A stretch of DNA of 64,000 nucleotides from Sphaerospermopsis sp. SIO1G1 (GCA_010672785.1 JAAHFX010000003.1:360706-424705); one strand, 5' to 3'. Positions 8,860 to 18,772 are shown, counted from the stretch's first letter. Notes: a model not told the origin generated them from the letters alone. Translations and numbers: made by a program.

Positions 8860-10473
8860 TCAAGGAGTGTCTAATAATGAATCGATCTGAAGCCGATCAA
8901 GTTTGAATAGAATCTGCGGTTTAATTTTTTCATATTCTTGCTTTAACAGACCTTTACTCATCCTTGGATCTGTAGATGATGTAGATATTCTACCTATCTG
9001 TAGCCAATGTTTGAGTTTTTCACGTTGAGTAGCAGCAACATTAGAAGTTAAAACATGATAGCAACGGCTGGGATTTTCCCGAGCAAATAATAACAAGCTA
9101 TAAAAGCCTACCTTGTGAAGTAATAATGTATTCTCTTGTCCAGCGCTAGTTTTAATATCTAAGTATAGAGGTAACCATTTAGCACCATGTTGGTGATTAT
9201 AAATGACTGTAATCCATAACACCATTGGATGGGGAACTGAAAGAAACAAAAATTGATTGTAGCGATGACAGACTAAACGCTTGTCAATTTCTAACTGAGG
9301 TAACATGACCCACAAAGCAGGTGATAACTCGCCATTATTTTGAATTGGTTGGGGAAAAACTATATCAGCGATTGGTTTACCAGGCGGCCATGACAGTTGT
9401 TTCTTAACATCATCATAAACTGCTGATGGCTGTAATTGACCGTTAATAGTTTTTTGAGGTTTTGTTGAGTCTTTGGATGTAACAGAATTAATTGCTTTGT
9501 TTTCTTCAGGTTTTGGCGTTACTACTAAATTATCCGTTTGAACTGAAGAATTAGGAGTGTTTTCTTTGTAAGATTGAACAACTTGCTGTTCCTGTTCAGC
9601 GAGAATGAGGACACTGAGAATATCATTAATATTTTGTGGGCGATCGCCTGGTTTTTTTTCCAGACAACTCATCACTAAATCCTGTATTGCTTTGGGTATA
9701 GTCAGATTAGCATTGGCTTGTTGAAAAGATATTGGTTGTTGAGATTTATGGGTGTGATACCATGCCCCAAAGGAGTGAGTTGTAGGTACAAGTGGCATTC
9801 TCGAGGTAAGCATTTCAAACATCATCACCCCTAAGCTGTAAATATCAGAACGGTTATCCAGTTCTTTACCTTCTATTTGTTCAGGGGAAGAATAAGCTAG
9901 AGTACCCAAGTAAAATTTTGTTTGATCACTGTCAGACATGACTAACTTGGCAATACCAAAATCTAGAACTTTGACTAATTCTCCAAAGCTAGGATCTTGG
10001 ATTACTAACATATTGCTGGGTTTAATATCACGGTGAATAATTTGGCACAGAATGCCATCTACAGGTATACCATTGTGAGCTGATTGTAAACCTAAACAAA
10101 TTTGCCTGGCCATGCTCAAGAATCTAGACGTGGATATCTGACGACTACGAATTACGGAACTGAGACTTTGCCCTTGTAAATATTCCATTACGTAGTAGGG
10201 AGTGTTGTGTTCATCTACGCCATAATCCATCACACGAACAATATGAATACTTTTTTGCCCCAGTAAAGCACAAGTTTTTGCTTCTCTTTCAAAACGTTCT
10301 TGTAGTCGCATTTTTTCGTTTTGTATAGATATGGCAAGAAACTTAACAGCAACAGGTACACCACCCAAGAGGATATCCTTAGCACGATAAACTCTCCCCA
10401 TTGCACCAGTACCGACTAGCTCCTGAATTTGGTAACGTTCACTTAGTAAGCGATCAATATTGGGGTCTGACAT
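8860..10473 (-). CDS. Ser/Thr protein kinase with a cyanobacterial C-terminal domain
   Basis: The 537-residue protein has an N-terminal Hanks-type kinase domain (about 14-290): Gly-rich loop GTGAMGRVY (21-29), ATP lysine K44, helix-C glutamate near E64, catalytic HRDIKPSN (147-154), DFG (171-173) and APE-like SSPEQ (195-199). All catalytic residues are present. A Ser/Thr/Asn-rich linker (about 290-350) leads to a C-terminal region (about 350-537) that I recognise only as a domain seen on cyanobacterial kinases. There is no transmembrane helix. It converges on nblA; about 1.2 kb of repeat-rich DNA lies upstream. Confidence 0.94.
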   Translation of the reverse strand: MSDPNIDRLLSERYQIQELVGTGAMGRVYRAKDILLGGVPVAVKFLAISIQNEKMRLQERFEREAKTCALLGQKSIHIVRVMDYGVDEHNTPYYVMEYLQGQSLSSVIRSRQISTSRFLSMARQICLGLQSAHNGIPVDGILCQIIHRDIKPSNMLVIQDPSFGELVKVLDFGIAKLVMSDSDQTKFYLGTLAYSSPEQIEGKELDNRSDIYSLGVMMFEMLTSRMPLVPTTHSFGAWYHTHKSQQPISFQQANANLTIPKAIQDLVMSCLEKKPGDRPQNINDILSVLILAEQEQQVVQSYKENTPNSSVQTDNLVVTPKPEENKAINSVTSKDSTKPQKTINGQLQPSAVYDDVKKQLSWPPGKPIADIVFPQPIQNNGELSPALWVMLPQLEIDKRLVCHRYNQFLFLSVPHPMVLWITVIYNHQHGAKWLPLYLDIKTSAGQENTLLLHKVGFYSLLLFARENPSRCYHVLTSNVAATQREKLKHWLQIGRISTSSTDPRMSKGLLKQEYEKIKPQILFKLDRLQIDSLLDTP

Positions 10474-11663
10474 AAAAAATTCGACTCCAAATAGTTAACT
10501 ATAAAATAAGAAATTGGCTGTATACATTGGTGTCTACTTAACGTATAACCTTGATCCAGCAAAGAACTCAAGTTCCTTGCTCATAACAAAAGTCACTTCA
10601 AGATGACTAAACACTAAGAAAGTTGACTAACTCTTACTTTCAACTTTTTACTTTTGCGAAGCAGTGCTAGTCAGTTTAAACGAGTTTGAGCTATGAAAAA
10701 GAGAATTTATTCTCTGACAGGTGTGGAATCTAATAGATTAGCCCTTACCGGATGACAAGGGAGGTCAGAACTAGGTAGGGCGCAGGGTATAGGGCCCAGG
10801 GAGAAAAAAAATTGTCATTGTAGTAACAACAATTAGGTTAATTTATTTTTTTTCAGTACCTCAAATCAGGCTTTTGATCCTTTGCTGATGAGGGATTGGG
10901 ATTTTTAAAGCGTTAACTTTCCCCGTACCCGACACACTCTCTACACCTTATACCCTGTTTTCAATTTAGCTCTTTTGTCACCCGATTAGGCCACATATAT
11001 TTAGGGATTTCTGTAAGCGGTGCTTGCCGTTAGGCATAAAAGTCTTGTCATGATAGCGAAGCGTGACGTAAGTCATGGGCTAAGAAGCAAGGGGCGGAGA
11101 GAGAATTAAAAACTTATTTTCCGTCTCTCGAAGTCTAAAAAATGCAAGGTTTTCAAGCACTGATCCTCAAATATCTTGCACTTTGTGAATTTTAAATCGC
11201 CTAACATCCTTTACTGGCAATGTTTTCATCTTTACTCAGCGAACCCTATTTACCCTAAGGTAAGAAGCCATAAAAATGGTGACTACACACTAATTACCAG
11301 GCACAGTTAAAGCTAGAAAGAGCTTTTTTGTCATAGATAGGAAGATGTTATCTACTAGATAATTGAAGTATTGAATATTTCCTACTCTAGGACTAACTCG
11401 TTACTGTACTATCTTTTATAGTTGTATAGTTTATTTAGGTAGTTTGTTCAATAATTCCTAATTAGGTTTTAGCTTAGGTATTGTTTGAAAGGATCAATAA
11501 GTTTGGATTAGGTTAATTTTTGCGTAATTAACTAATACGCTATTACATGATATCATACATTGAAAATTTATCGTATATTTAGTAACAAAAATTGAATATT
11601 TCAGAATCATGTATGTATGTCAGAAAAAAAGCAGATAGTTGTAACTAAAAGTAAATATGCTGT
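10474..11663. other. 1.2-kb gene-free region with one family A element
   Basis: No gene is supportable. A family A element occupies 11004-11246. Short G-rich units (GGGCGCAGGG, 10779-10800) resemble repeats at 56460. The rest is AT-rich and would include the kinase promoter (near 10480-10560, minus strand). Confidence 0.65.
11004..11246. mobile_element. MITE-like element, family A copy 2
   Basis: The element is flanked by perfect 6-bp duplications TATTTA (10998-11003 and 11247-11252). The right end TCAGCGAACCC fits the family; the left end GGGATTTCTG is more diverged. The interior shares TCTCGAAGTC, TGCAAGGTTTTCAAG and AATTTTAAATCGCCTAA with the copy at 12394. Confidence 0.8.
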
Positions 11664-12146
11664 TTATAGTTGGCGTTCTAAGCTGGCTTCCATTGTACTT
11701 GTTAAAAAGTGACCTGCGAGAATGCCACTAGTTAGATAGTAATTATTCTCAGAGACTTGATGAAGAGTTTCAAAACCAGTACGACGATGACGATCGCCTA
11801 ACACCCAGTAACGTTGTACAATTGTGCCAGGACAAATCCAACCTTCACCCTCAATTTGACCTAAGACATTGTGTTCCAGTAGAAAGGTATACTGACGATC
11901 ACCATCATGGAGTCTACCTCTATACTTACATGAAATTTCTAGGCGATCGCTATCAGGGAAAACCAGCTTTGTGGCCATAGAAAACCAGTCACCTCGATCC
12001 CAAACGACTAAAGTTATTCCTTTAAAGCTGATCGGCATACTATCTCTTTCTAACCAACTACCTTGCATGATCCAGCGTCCTGGTTCTAATAAAAAACTAT
12101 GAGCCACCTTATTACTTCCTTTAGTGTTTACAACAAACAAGTTCAA
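11664..12146 (-). CDS. Hypothetical protein, possibly lipocalin-like beta-barrel
   Basis: This 160-residue protein is rich in beta-type segments and aromatic residues (GRWIMQGSWLERD, LEISCKYRGRLHDG, EGEGWICPGTIVQRYWVLGDRHRRTGFETL). The pattern suggests a small beta-barrel, but I do not recognise a named family. The longest frame starts at a TTG (12146); a GTG at 12107 is also possible. No signal peptide or membrane span is seen. It is isolated between element-rich regions. Confidence 0.65.
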   Translation of the reverse strand: MNLFVVNTKGSNKVAHSFLLEPGRWIMQGSWLERDSMPISFKGITLVVWDRGDWFSMATKLVFPDSDRLEISCKYRGRLHDGDRQYTFLLEHNVLGQIEGEGWICPGTIVQRYWVLGDRHRRTGFETLHQVSENNYYLTSGILAGHFLTSTMEASLERQL

Positions 12147-12159
12147 TTAGGGCTAAGTA

Positions 12160-12387
12160 GGGCTTGATGAATAAATGTGAACCGTGGAATAGGAAAGAGT
12201 TTAAGGTATTTTCATGTTTCACAAATGAAATGCAAAGTTTTGAAGAGTGATAACTAAAAAACTGTGCATTTGAACTCCAAACCATCGGCAGAATATTTGG
12301 TGGGGTGGGTGGTAGAGCATCAAAACTTTTGCCTCAGGCAAGAGTACCTTGTGCTTGTCTTCACGAAAATATTTATTCAGCAAGCCC
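12160..12387. mobile_element. MITE-like element, family A copy 3 (left of a tandem pair)
   Basis: A 228-bp element with ends GGGCTTGATGA and TCAGCAAGCCC and a 6-bp duplication TAAGTA on both sides (12154-12159, 12388-12393). Its right duplication is also the left duplication of the next element. Confidence 0.85.
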
Positions 12388-12393
12388 TAAGTA

Positions 12394-12600
12394 GGAGTTG
12401 CTGAAAAAGTCTTGTCGTAGAGGCCCAGAGGCTTTCTAACAGGGCGCAGGGGGAGAATTAAAAAACTACTTTTCAATCTCTCGAAGTCGAAAAAGTGCAA
12501 GGTTTTCAAGTGCTGATCCTCAAATATCTTGCACTTTGTGAATTTTAAATCGCCTAAAACTCTCTACCTGTAAAGGTTGTACATTTATCCAGCATACCCT
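12394..12600. mobile_element. MITE-like element, family A copy 4 (right of a tandem pair)
   Basis: A 207-bp element with ends GGAGTTGCTGA and CCAGCATACCC, flanked by TAAGTA at 12388-12393 and 12601-12606. Together with the neighbour there are three TAAGTA copies separating two elements, as expected if one inserted into the duplicated target of the other. Confidence 0.82.
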
Positions 12601-12688
12601 AAGTATTACTAATATTTTAGTAGTAATATTTTGACTGGGTGGGTTATTCAGTATTACACTAATGTTAATCTGGTACATTTACTAACAA

Positions 12689-13852
12689 TTAAACTTGCAC
12701 CTGGTGCACCTCTCCTAGAAGCACTTCTTGATTTGCTCCTGTTGCAACTGGTAAGTTACCAGGAATACCTAACTGTCTCCAATAAGCTAAAACAGCGAAA
12801 GCAATTGCTTCTTTAAAAGCCGCACTTATACCAACATCATCAGTAGTTAAAACTGTTACCTTTCCCAACAATAACTGCAACCTATTTTTTAAATAAAAAT
12901 TTCGGCTACCGCCTCCACATAATAATACCCGGTCTGGCATCCTTTGTAAAAAATTGCAGTAACTATTAACAATCGAATTTGCTGTTAATTCTGTAATAGT
13001 TGCTAATATATCTGCTCGACTCAGATCATAAGCTTGAGAGTCTTGTAAGCACTGACGTAAATAATTTACACCAAATAATTCTCTGCCAGTAGATTTAGGT
13101 GGTGGTAGATGGAAGTAATCTTGTTTTAACCATTTTTCTACCAAGGGTAAGCAGGGATTACCAGCAGATGCCCATTCTCCATTGTGATCGTAATTTTTAG
13201 CACCATTACTAAACTCTTGTACTGCCAAATCTAAAAGACTATTACCTGGGCCTGTATCCCAAGCAAGAATTTTTGTCAGCCAATTATCACTGCGAGGGGG
13301 TATATAAGTAACATTACCAATACCACCTATATTTTGAATACAACTAAATTGTTGATCATGGCTAAGTAAATAAGCGTCAACTCTGGAAACTAAAGGCGCA
13401 CCATGACCACCAACTGCAATATCAGCTACACGAAAATTACTAATAGTAGTAATATTGGTTTGATTGGCGATTACAGTACCTCGTCCTAGTTGTAGACTGT
13501 AACCGATAGATGGAGGATTTTGTTGGGATTTGTCAGGTGGTAAATGGTAAACTGTTTGACCATGAGAACCAATTAAAGTAGCAGGTGTATTACCAACTTG
13601 GATATTTTGAGCGGCTTCGGCAAAAACGAGAGCGATCGCATTATCTATTTCAGCCAATTCAGCCATAGATATAGCTTCACCAGCACAAATAGCCAAAATT
13701 CTGTCCCGTAGTTGAGGAGGATAAGGATAAGTTTCTCCCGCTAATAATTCTACTTGTAGATCAATATCTGTACCAGTAATATCTACTAAAGCTGCATCTA
13801 TCCCATCAACAGATGTGCCACTCATTAAACCAATCACACGTGTAGGCTGCAT
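12689..13852 (-). CDS. anmK: Anhydro-N-acetylmuramic acid kinase
   Basis: The 387-residue protein matches AnmK: the start [20 protein letters not shown] holds the phosphate-binding loop, [12 protein letters not shown] and [20 protein letters not shown] are family motifs, and CGGGSRN lies in the C-terminal lobe. AnmK phosphorylates and opens 1,6-anhydro-MurNAc during recycling of peptidoglycan fragments. The frame extends to a TTG at 13867, but the ATG at 13852, five codons later, is a better start. It lies downstream of kdpC on the same strand, separated by about 255 bp of repeats, so it is probably not part of the kdp operon. Confidence 0.95.
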   Translation of the reverse strand: MQPTRVIGLMSGTSVDGIDAALVDITGTDIDLQVELLAGETYPYPPQLRDRILAICAGEAISMAELAEIDNAIALVFAEAAQNIQVGNTPATLIGSHGQTVYHLPPDKSQQNPPSIGYSLQLGRGTVIANQTNITTISNFRVADIAVGGHGAPLVSRVDAYLLSHDQQFSCIQNIGGIGNVTYIPPRSDNWLTKILAWDTGPGNSLLDLAVQEFSNGAKNYDHNGEWASAGNPCLPLVEKWLKQDYFHLPPPKSTGRELFGVNYLRQCLQDSQAYDLSRADILATITELTANSIVNSYCNFLQRMPDRVLLCGGGSRNFYLKNRLQLLLGKVTVLTTDDVGISAAFKEAIAFAVLAYWRQLGIPGNLPVATGANQEVLLGEVHQVQV

Positions 13853-13894
13853 GAAATGAATTGCCAATAAACTTGTAACATTGAGGATAGCTTA

Positions 13895-14100
13895 AATAGG
13901 GTTTGTAGCAAAAAGTGATTGGTGACTGGTGATTAGTGATTGGTGATTGGTGGTTGGTGGTTGGTGACTAGTGATTGTGTTTTAATTCTTCATTTTTTTG
14001 ATTTCGAGAGATTGAAAAGTAGTTTTTTACTCTCCCCGCTCCCTGCTCCCTGCTCCCTACAAGAAAGCTCCCTACTCCTCCACAACAAGACTTTTATGCC
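13895..14100. repeat. Decayed family A element with ATTGGTG heptamers
   Basis: The left end GGGTTTGTAGCAAAAAGTG follows TAAATA, as in family A, but no matching right end is found. The interior has ATTGGTG-type heptamers (13915-13975), a Cys-less GAGAGATTGAAAAGTAG core found inverted in other copies, and CTCCCTG units (14036-14060). It separates kdpC from anmK. Confidence 0.6.
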
Positions 14101-14107
14101 TACGATT

Positions 14108-14701
14108 TTATTGACGATTAATTTCTTGAAGATCCAGAGCATAATTTAAACGTAAAACATTCACTCCTGGTTCACCAAAAATACCTAAAAATCTGCCATC
14201 AGTATATTTATTAATCAAAGGAATAACTTCATTTTCCTTAATACCACGAGCTTGAGCTACTCTGGATAATTGTTGTCGTGTAGCTCTCAAAGAAATATGA
14301 GGATCTAAACCAGAACCAGAGGTATAGATTAAATCAGCCGCGGGTTTAATATTTTCATCTTGAAAATTAGTGGCTAATTTAATAATTCTGTTATTTAATT
14401 CAGGATTACTAGGAGCTAAATTACTACCACCAGATATTCCTAATGGAATTGCTTTTTCTCCTTGACTATAGTTTATGAAACTAGGACGGCTATGAAAATA
14501 TATATCTGCTGTAAAGGTTTGCCCTATTAAAGAAGAACCGATAGCTTGAGCATCTATGTTTAAAACTAAACTACCATTAGCAGAATAAGGAAAAGCAAAC
14601 TGAGCGAAAAATGTTAATCCTATAGGATAAATAATAGCTGTTAACAACCACAGTAATAAACATATCCGCAAAGCGCGAAAAGTTTCTTGAATAAATATCA
14701 T
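14108..14701 (-). CDS. kdpC: K(+)-transporting ATPase subunit C
   Basis: The 197-residue protein has the KdpC layout: one N-terminal transmembrane segment (about 10-32), then a periplasmic domain with SLIGQTFTADIYFHSRPS, GGSNLAPSNPEL and the conserved TSGSGLDPHIS. KdpC stabilises the KdpA-KdpB complex. The open frame runs 25 codons further upstream to 14776, but that extension is encoded by heptamer repeats (translating as SYQLSVV and NHQSPI), so the ATG at 14701 is chosen. Last gene of the kdpABC set, 96 bp after kdpB. Confidence 0.95.
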   Translation of the reverse strand: MIFIQETFRALRICLLLWLLTAIIYPIGLTFFAQFAFPYSANGSLVLNIDAQAIGSSLIGQTFTADIYFHSRPSFINYSQGEKAIPLGISGGSNLAPSNPELNNRIIKLATNFQDENIKPAADLIYTSGSGLDPHISLRATRQQLSRVAQARGIKENEVIPLINKYTDGRFLGIFGEPGVNVLRLNYALDLQEINRQ

Positions 14702-14790
14702 AATTGGTGATTGGTGATTGGTGATTGGTGATTGGTTAACAGTGACAACTGATAACTGATAACTGATAACTGACAACTGATAACTGATAT
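14702..14790. repeat. Heptamer arrays between kdpB and kdpC
   Basis: Two arrays lie side by side: GATTGGT units (14703-14736) and ACTGATA units (14747-14790). Together they fill nearly the whole kdpB-kdpC spacer. They are open on the minus strand in the kdpC frame and create a spurious N-terminal extension. Confidence 0.88.
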
Positions 14791-14796
14791 TTGCGA

Positions 14797-16899
14797 TTAA
14801 GTCAAACCTATAAAAGAGATTAATACATCTATTAACTTAATGGCAATAAATGGAGTTATCACCCCACCTAAACCATAAATTAACATATTGCGTTGTAGTA
14901 GTTTATTAGCACGTAAAGGGATAAATTTTACACCTTTGATAGCTACAGGAATAAAAATTATAATTATGAGAGCATCATAAATTAATGCTGATAAAACCGC
15001 TGAATTAACACTATTTAATCTCATAATATTTAAACTATCTAAATTAGCAACTGTGAACATGATAGGAAAGATAGCAAAGTATTTAGCAATATCATTAGTA
15101 ATTGAAAAAGTTGTTAATACTCCACGGGTAATTAATAATTGTCTACCAATACTAATAATATCAATTAATTTAGTGGGATCGGAATCCAAGTCCACCATAT
15201 TAGCGGCTTCCTTAGCAGCTTGAGTTCCTGTATTCATCGTCACGCTAACATTAGCCTGAGCTAAAGCAGGAGCATCATTGTTACCATCTCCTGTCATCGC
15301 TACTAACTTACCTTCTTGCTGTTCTCGTCTAATCACAGTAATTTTGTCTTCTGGTGTTGCTTCCGCTATGAATTCATCTACTCCTCCTTCTCTGGCAATG
15401 ACAGAGGCTGTAATGCGATTATCTCCAGTTAACATAACTGTTTTGACTCCCATCCAGCGTAGTTGATCAAACCTTTCACGAATACCTGGTTTAACAATAT
15501 CCTTGAGATAGATGAGACCATAAATTTCACTATTTAAACAAACAGCTAAAGGTGTTCCACCTTGACGGGAAATTTCCTCAGCAACTGTGTCTAAATCTAG
15601 AGTTTCCTTACCATTACGAGAACGGATAAAATTTTTGATTGCTGCGACTGAGCCTTTTCGCGCTTCATAACCACCAGGTAAATTAGTACCACTAATGCGA
15701 GTTGTAGTAGAAAATTCTACACTTTGGGTTTGTTGACGATCTATATCAAACTTTGCACCATAGGTTTCAGCGAGTCTGATGATGGATCTAGCTTCTGGAC
15801 TATCATCCAATATACTAGTGGCTAAAGCAACATTAGCAATTTCAGAGACTGAGTGGCCATTGATGGGTATAAAAGCTTCTGCTAAACGATTACCAAAAGT
15901 AATAGTGCCTGTTTTATCTAAAACTAGGGTGTTAATATCTCCAGAAATTTCTACTGCTTGTCCTGATGTCGCAATGATATTACATTGAGCTACTCTATCT
16001 ATACTTGCAATGCCAATGACATTGAGCAAACTACCAATGGTGGTGGGGATCAGGGTGATTAAAAAGGCAATTAAGACTGTAATCTGAATAGGGTTATTGA
16101 GGTAATCAGCAAAGGCTGGCAAGGTTGTAACCACAAATAAAAACACTAAAGTGATAGCCACTAACAAAATAGTTAAAGCCATTTCATTGGGTGTTTTTTG
16201 ACGTTCTTCACCTTCAACTAAATTAATCATTCGATCAATAAAGCCTTTACCGGGATCACTGGTAATGCGGATAATTAATTCATCGGAGATGATGCGTGTA
16301 CCGCCAGTGACAGAACTGCCTACATCTGAACCTGATTCTTTTAAGACTGGGGCTGACTCGCCCGTGATGGCAGATTCATCTACAGAGGCAACACCTAAAA
16401 TTACCTCTCCATCTGCGGGAATAATATCACCAGCGACTACATATACGGTGTCACCTTTGTTCAAGGTTGTGGAAGAAATTTCAGTAATTGCGCCATCTAA
16501 GAGAATTTTTTTGGCGATGGTTTCTTTTCGAGTGGAACGTAAAGCATCGGCTTGAGCTTTACTTCTACCCTGTGCTATGGCTTCAGCAAAATTTGCAAAC
16601 AGAACAATGAAGAATAAGGTGATTGTTACTAGTGCATCAAATAATTGAGAGTTCTGGGTTACTGGTGCAAAGATGAGCGGATAAATGGTTGCAACTAGGG
16701 AAATAATTGTTCCTAGCCACACTAAAAACATAATCGGATTCTTAATTGCTTGTTGGGGAGAAAGTTTAATAAAGGTGTCTCTGATGGCTCGGATGTAAAG
16801 TCCTTTGGTACTGACTTTATATTTTTTGCGTTTGAGACGGCGATCGCCTGGACGAAAACGAGAAGATTTGGATCTGGAGGTAGTTGCAGCAGAATTCAT
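14797..16899 (-). CDS. kdpB: K(+)-transporting P-type ATPase subunit B
   Basis: The 700-residue protein is a full-length KdpB. It has the actuator motif TGES (179-182), phosphorylation site DKTGT (D328), KGS(V)AAI nucleotide-binding segment, MLTGDN and MTGDGNNDAPALAQA hinge motifs, and several transmembrane helices. It hydrolyses ATP to drive K+ import through KdpA. The frame extends to 17004, but the upstream part is encoded by G-rich tandem repeats (HLPISLPPHLPITPLPHLP-type peptide), so the ATG at 16899 is taken as the start. It follows kdpA after a 126-bp repeat-filled spacer. Confidence 0.96.
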   Translation of the reverse strand: MNSAATTSRSKSSRFRPGDRRLKRKKYKVSTKGLYIRAIRDTFIKLSPQQAIKNPIMFLVWLGTIISLVATIYPLIFAPVTQNSQLFDALVTITLFFIVLFANFAEAIAQGRSKAQADALRSTRKETIAKKILLDGAITEISSTTLNKGDTVYVVAGDIIPADGEVILGVASVDESAITGESAPVLKESGSDVGSSVTGGTRIISDELIIRITSDPGKGFIDRMINLVEGEERQKTPNEMALTILLVAITLVFLFVVTTLPAFADYLNNPIQITVLIAFLITLIPTTIGSLLNVIGIASIDRVAQCNIIATSGQAVEISGDINTLVLDKTGTITFGNRLAEAFIPINGHSVSEIANVALATSILDDSPEARSIIRLAETYGAKFDIDRQQTQSVEFSTTTRISGTNLPGGYEARKGSVAAIKNFIRSRNGKETLDLDTVAEEISRQGGTPLAVCLNSEIYGLIYLKDIVKPGIRERFDQLRWMGVKTVMLTGDNRITASVIAREGGVDEFIAEATPEDKITVIRREQQEGKLVAMTGDGNNDAPALAQANVSVTMNTGTQAAKEAANMVDLDSDPTKLIDIISIGRQLLITRGVLTTFSITNDIAKYFAIFPIMFTVANLDSLNIMRLNSVNSAVLSALIYDALIIIIFIPVAIKGVKFIPLRANKLLQRNMLIYGLGGVITPFIAIKLIDVLISFIGLT

Positions 16900-17022
16900 A
16901 GGAGTTGGGGGGATAGGGAGGTGGGGAAGTGGGGTGATGGGGAGGTGGGGAGGTAGGGAGATGGGGAGGTGGGAAAGCACCCTGCCTCTGAGCCTCCACG
17001 ACAAGACTTATTCAGCAAGTCC
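16900..17022. repeat. kdpA-kdpB spacer: G-rich tandem units plus a truncated family A end
   Basis: Positions 16903-16975 consist of GGGGAGGTG-like tandem units. Positions about 16985-17022 are one end of a family A element (GGACTTGCTGAATAAGTC on the minus strand) next to TAAGTA (17023-17028). The other end is missing. The kdpA stop codon TAA lies inside that TAAGTA target. Confidence 0.75.
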
Positions 17023-17025
17023 TAC

Positions 17026-18711
17026 TTAAGTTCCAGATGCTAGTTTAAAACCTTCAGCAATTGGTCCTAAAACTAAAACTGGGAAAAAAGTGAGTAGAGC
17101 TAACAGAATAGTGACACAGGCGAAAATGAAGGTAAATAAGAAAGAATTGGTTTTGAGAGTGACAAGACCTTGGGGGATACTAACTTTGCGCGACATACTA
17201 TCAGCCAAAAGTAGCATGACAATAATAGGAATATAACGCCCTAAGATAATGCTGACACTGCTACTTAAATTCCACCACAGAGTGTTATCTTGCAAGCCTT
17301 CTAGTCCAGAACCGTTGTTAGTGGCAGCGGAAGCGTATTCATAGACTACTTGGGAAATACCATGAAAACCAGGATTACTTATGCCTGAAAGAGAAGTGGG
17401 ATAGGCTAAAGCGATCGCACTGGGTACTAAGACTATCAAAGGATGGATCAATAAAATAATACTGATAAAGAATATCTCTTTTTGTTCGATTTTACGACCA
17501 AAAATTTCTGGGGTGCGCCCTACCATTAATCCTGTTACAAATATTGTCACCATGAGATAAATGAATAAGTGGGCTGTACCGGTACCTTGTCCTCCCCACA
17601 TCATTTGTCCAAGTAAGGTTAATAAAGCTGCAAATAGTCCTTGGGGCATTAAGGAATCGTACATTCCATTGACTGCACCTGACATGGTAGCGGTGGTTGT
17701 TATTGCCCACAGTACAGTTCCTGACCAGCCAAATCTTTGTTCTTTTCCTTCTAAGTTTGGTAAAGATGTATCTAATGCTTGGTTAACTATGGGGTTCCCT
17801 TGTAGTTCCCCTACTGAGGCTATCCAAATGAGGATCACAAAAATTATAAACACCATCCAAAATAGTAACCAACTTTGCTTACGGTTATTGGTAAATACAC
17901 CATAGGTATGTATTAAGGATGCGGGAATTATGATCATGGCAATGATCTCTATTAAATTAGTTGCACCGTTGGGATTTTCAAAGGGATGAGCAGAGTTAGC
18001 TGCAAAAAATCCACCGCCGTTGTTTCCTAGGAGTTTGATCATTTCAAACCCAGCTACTGGACCTCTGGCTATGTACTGCTTTGCTCCTTCTAGGGTTTCA
18101 ACTACTAATGTTCCTTCTAATGTTTGTGGTACATCTAATGCAATCAGTGCGATCGCTCCGATTACTGATAGTGGTAATAATATCCTTGTAATAGCACGGG
18201 TAATATCAATATAAAAATTACCTAATTTTTTACCTGTTAAACCTCTAATAAATGCAATTCCTACGGCTAACCCTGTCCCTGCTGAGGTAAACATTAAAAA
18301 ACCCAATGCTGCTGTTTGACTAAAGTGACTTAAAGTAGTTTCTCCTACATAATGTTGTTGATCAGTATTAGTTAAAAAAGAAACTGTTGTATGTAAGACT
18401 ATATCCCATGTTGGCATACCTAAATTATTAGGATTAATTGGTAGTTTTCCCTGAAAAGATATTAATAAATAAACAAGGATACCCATGATCAGGTTAATAC
18501 TTATTAATGCTCTAATATATTTTCCCACAGACATTTTTTCGTCTCTGGAAATACCACCAATGAAATATATAATTGTTTCTATGGGATTCATGATGGGATC
18601 AAGTATCGTACTTTCTTCCATAAAAACACAGGCTATGTATTTTCCTAATAGAGGAGTAATAGTTATAACAATGCAAAGTGTTAACGCAATTTGTAAAAAA
18701 CCTTGTCCCAT
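17026..18711 (-). CDS. kdpA: K(+)-transporting ATPase subunit A
   Basis: The 561-residue polytopic protein matches KdpA, the K+-selective channel-like subunit of the high-affinity Kdp pump. Visible family motifs include [28 protein letters not shown] (a selectivity-filter region), [19 protein letters not shown] and TNNGSGLEG. Length is normal. It is the first gene of kdpA-kdpB-kdpC. No kdpD or kdpE sensor genes lie within the window on either side. The upstream 825 bp is repeat-rich, so the promoter is probably within the first 60 bases (AT-rich). Confidence 0.97.
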   Translation of the reverse strand: MGQGFLQIALTLCIVITITPLLGKYIACVFMEESTILDPIMNPIETIIYFIGGISRDEKMSVGKYIRALISINLIMGILVYLLISFQGKLPINPNNLGMPTWDIVLHTTVSFLTNTDQQHYVGETTLSHFSQTAALGFLMFTSAGTGLAVGIAFIRGLTGKKLGNFYIDITRAITRILLPLSVIGAIALIALDVPQTLEGTLVVETLEGAKQYIARGPVAGFEMIKLLGNNGGGFFAANSAHPFENPNGATNLIEIIAMIIIPASLIHTYGVFTNNRKQSWLLFWMVFIIFVILIWIASVGELQGNPIVNQALDTSLPNLEGKEQRFGWSGTVLWAITTTATMSGAVNGMYDSLMPQGLFAALLTLLGQMMWGGQGTGTAHLFIYLMVTIFVTGLMVGRTPEIFGRKIEQKEIFFISIILLIHPLIVLVPSAIALAYPTSLSGISNPGFHGISQVVYEYASAATNNGSGLEGLQDNTLWWNLSSSVSIILGRYIPIIVMLLLADSMSRKVSIPQGLVTLKTNSFLFTFIFACVTILLALLTFFPVLVLGPIAEGFKLASGT

Positions 18712-18772
18712 TTTTTATAACTCAATTAAACTAAATTTATATTAAGAGGAAAGAGATAATAGGCAATAGGTA

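Noticed and set aside
14702..14776. Longer KdpC N terminus
   Set aside because: The extra 25 residues are encoded by tandem heptamers; the internal ATG matches the family start.
16902..17004. Longer KdpB N terminus
   Set aside because: The extra 35 residues are a repetitive His/Leu/Pro peptide from G-rich tandem units.
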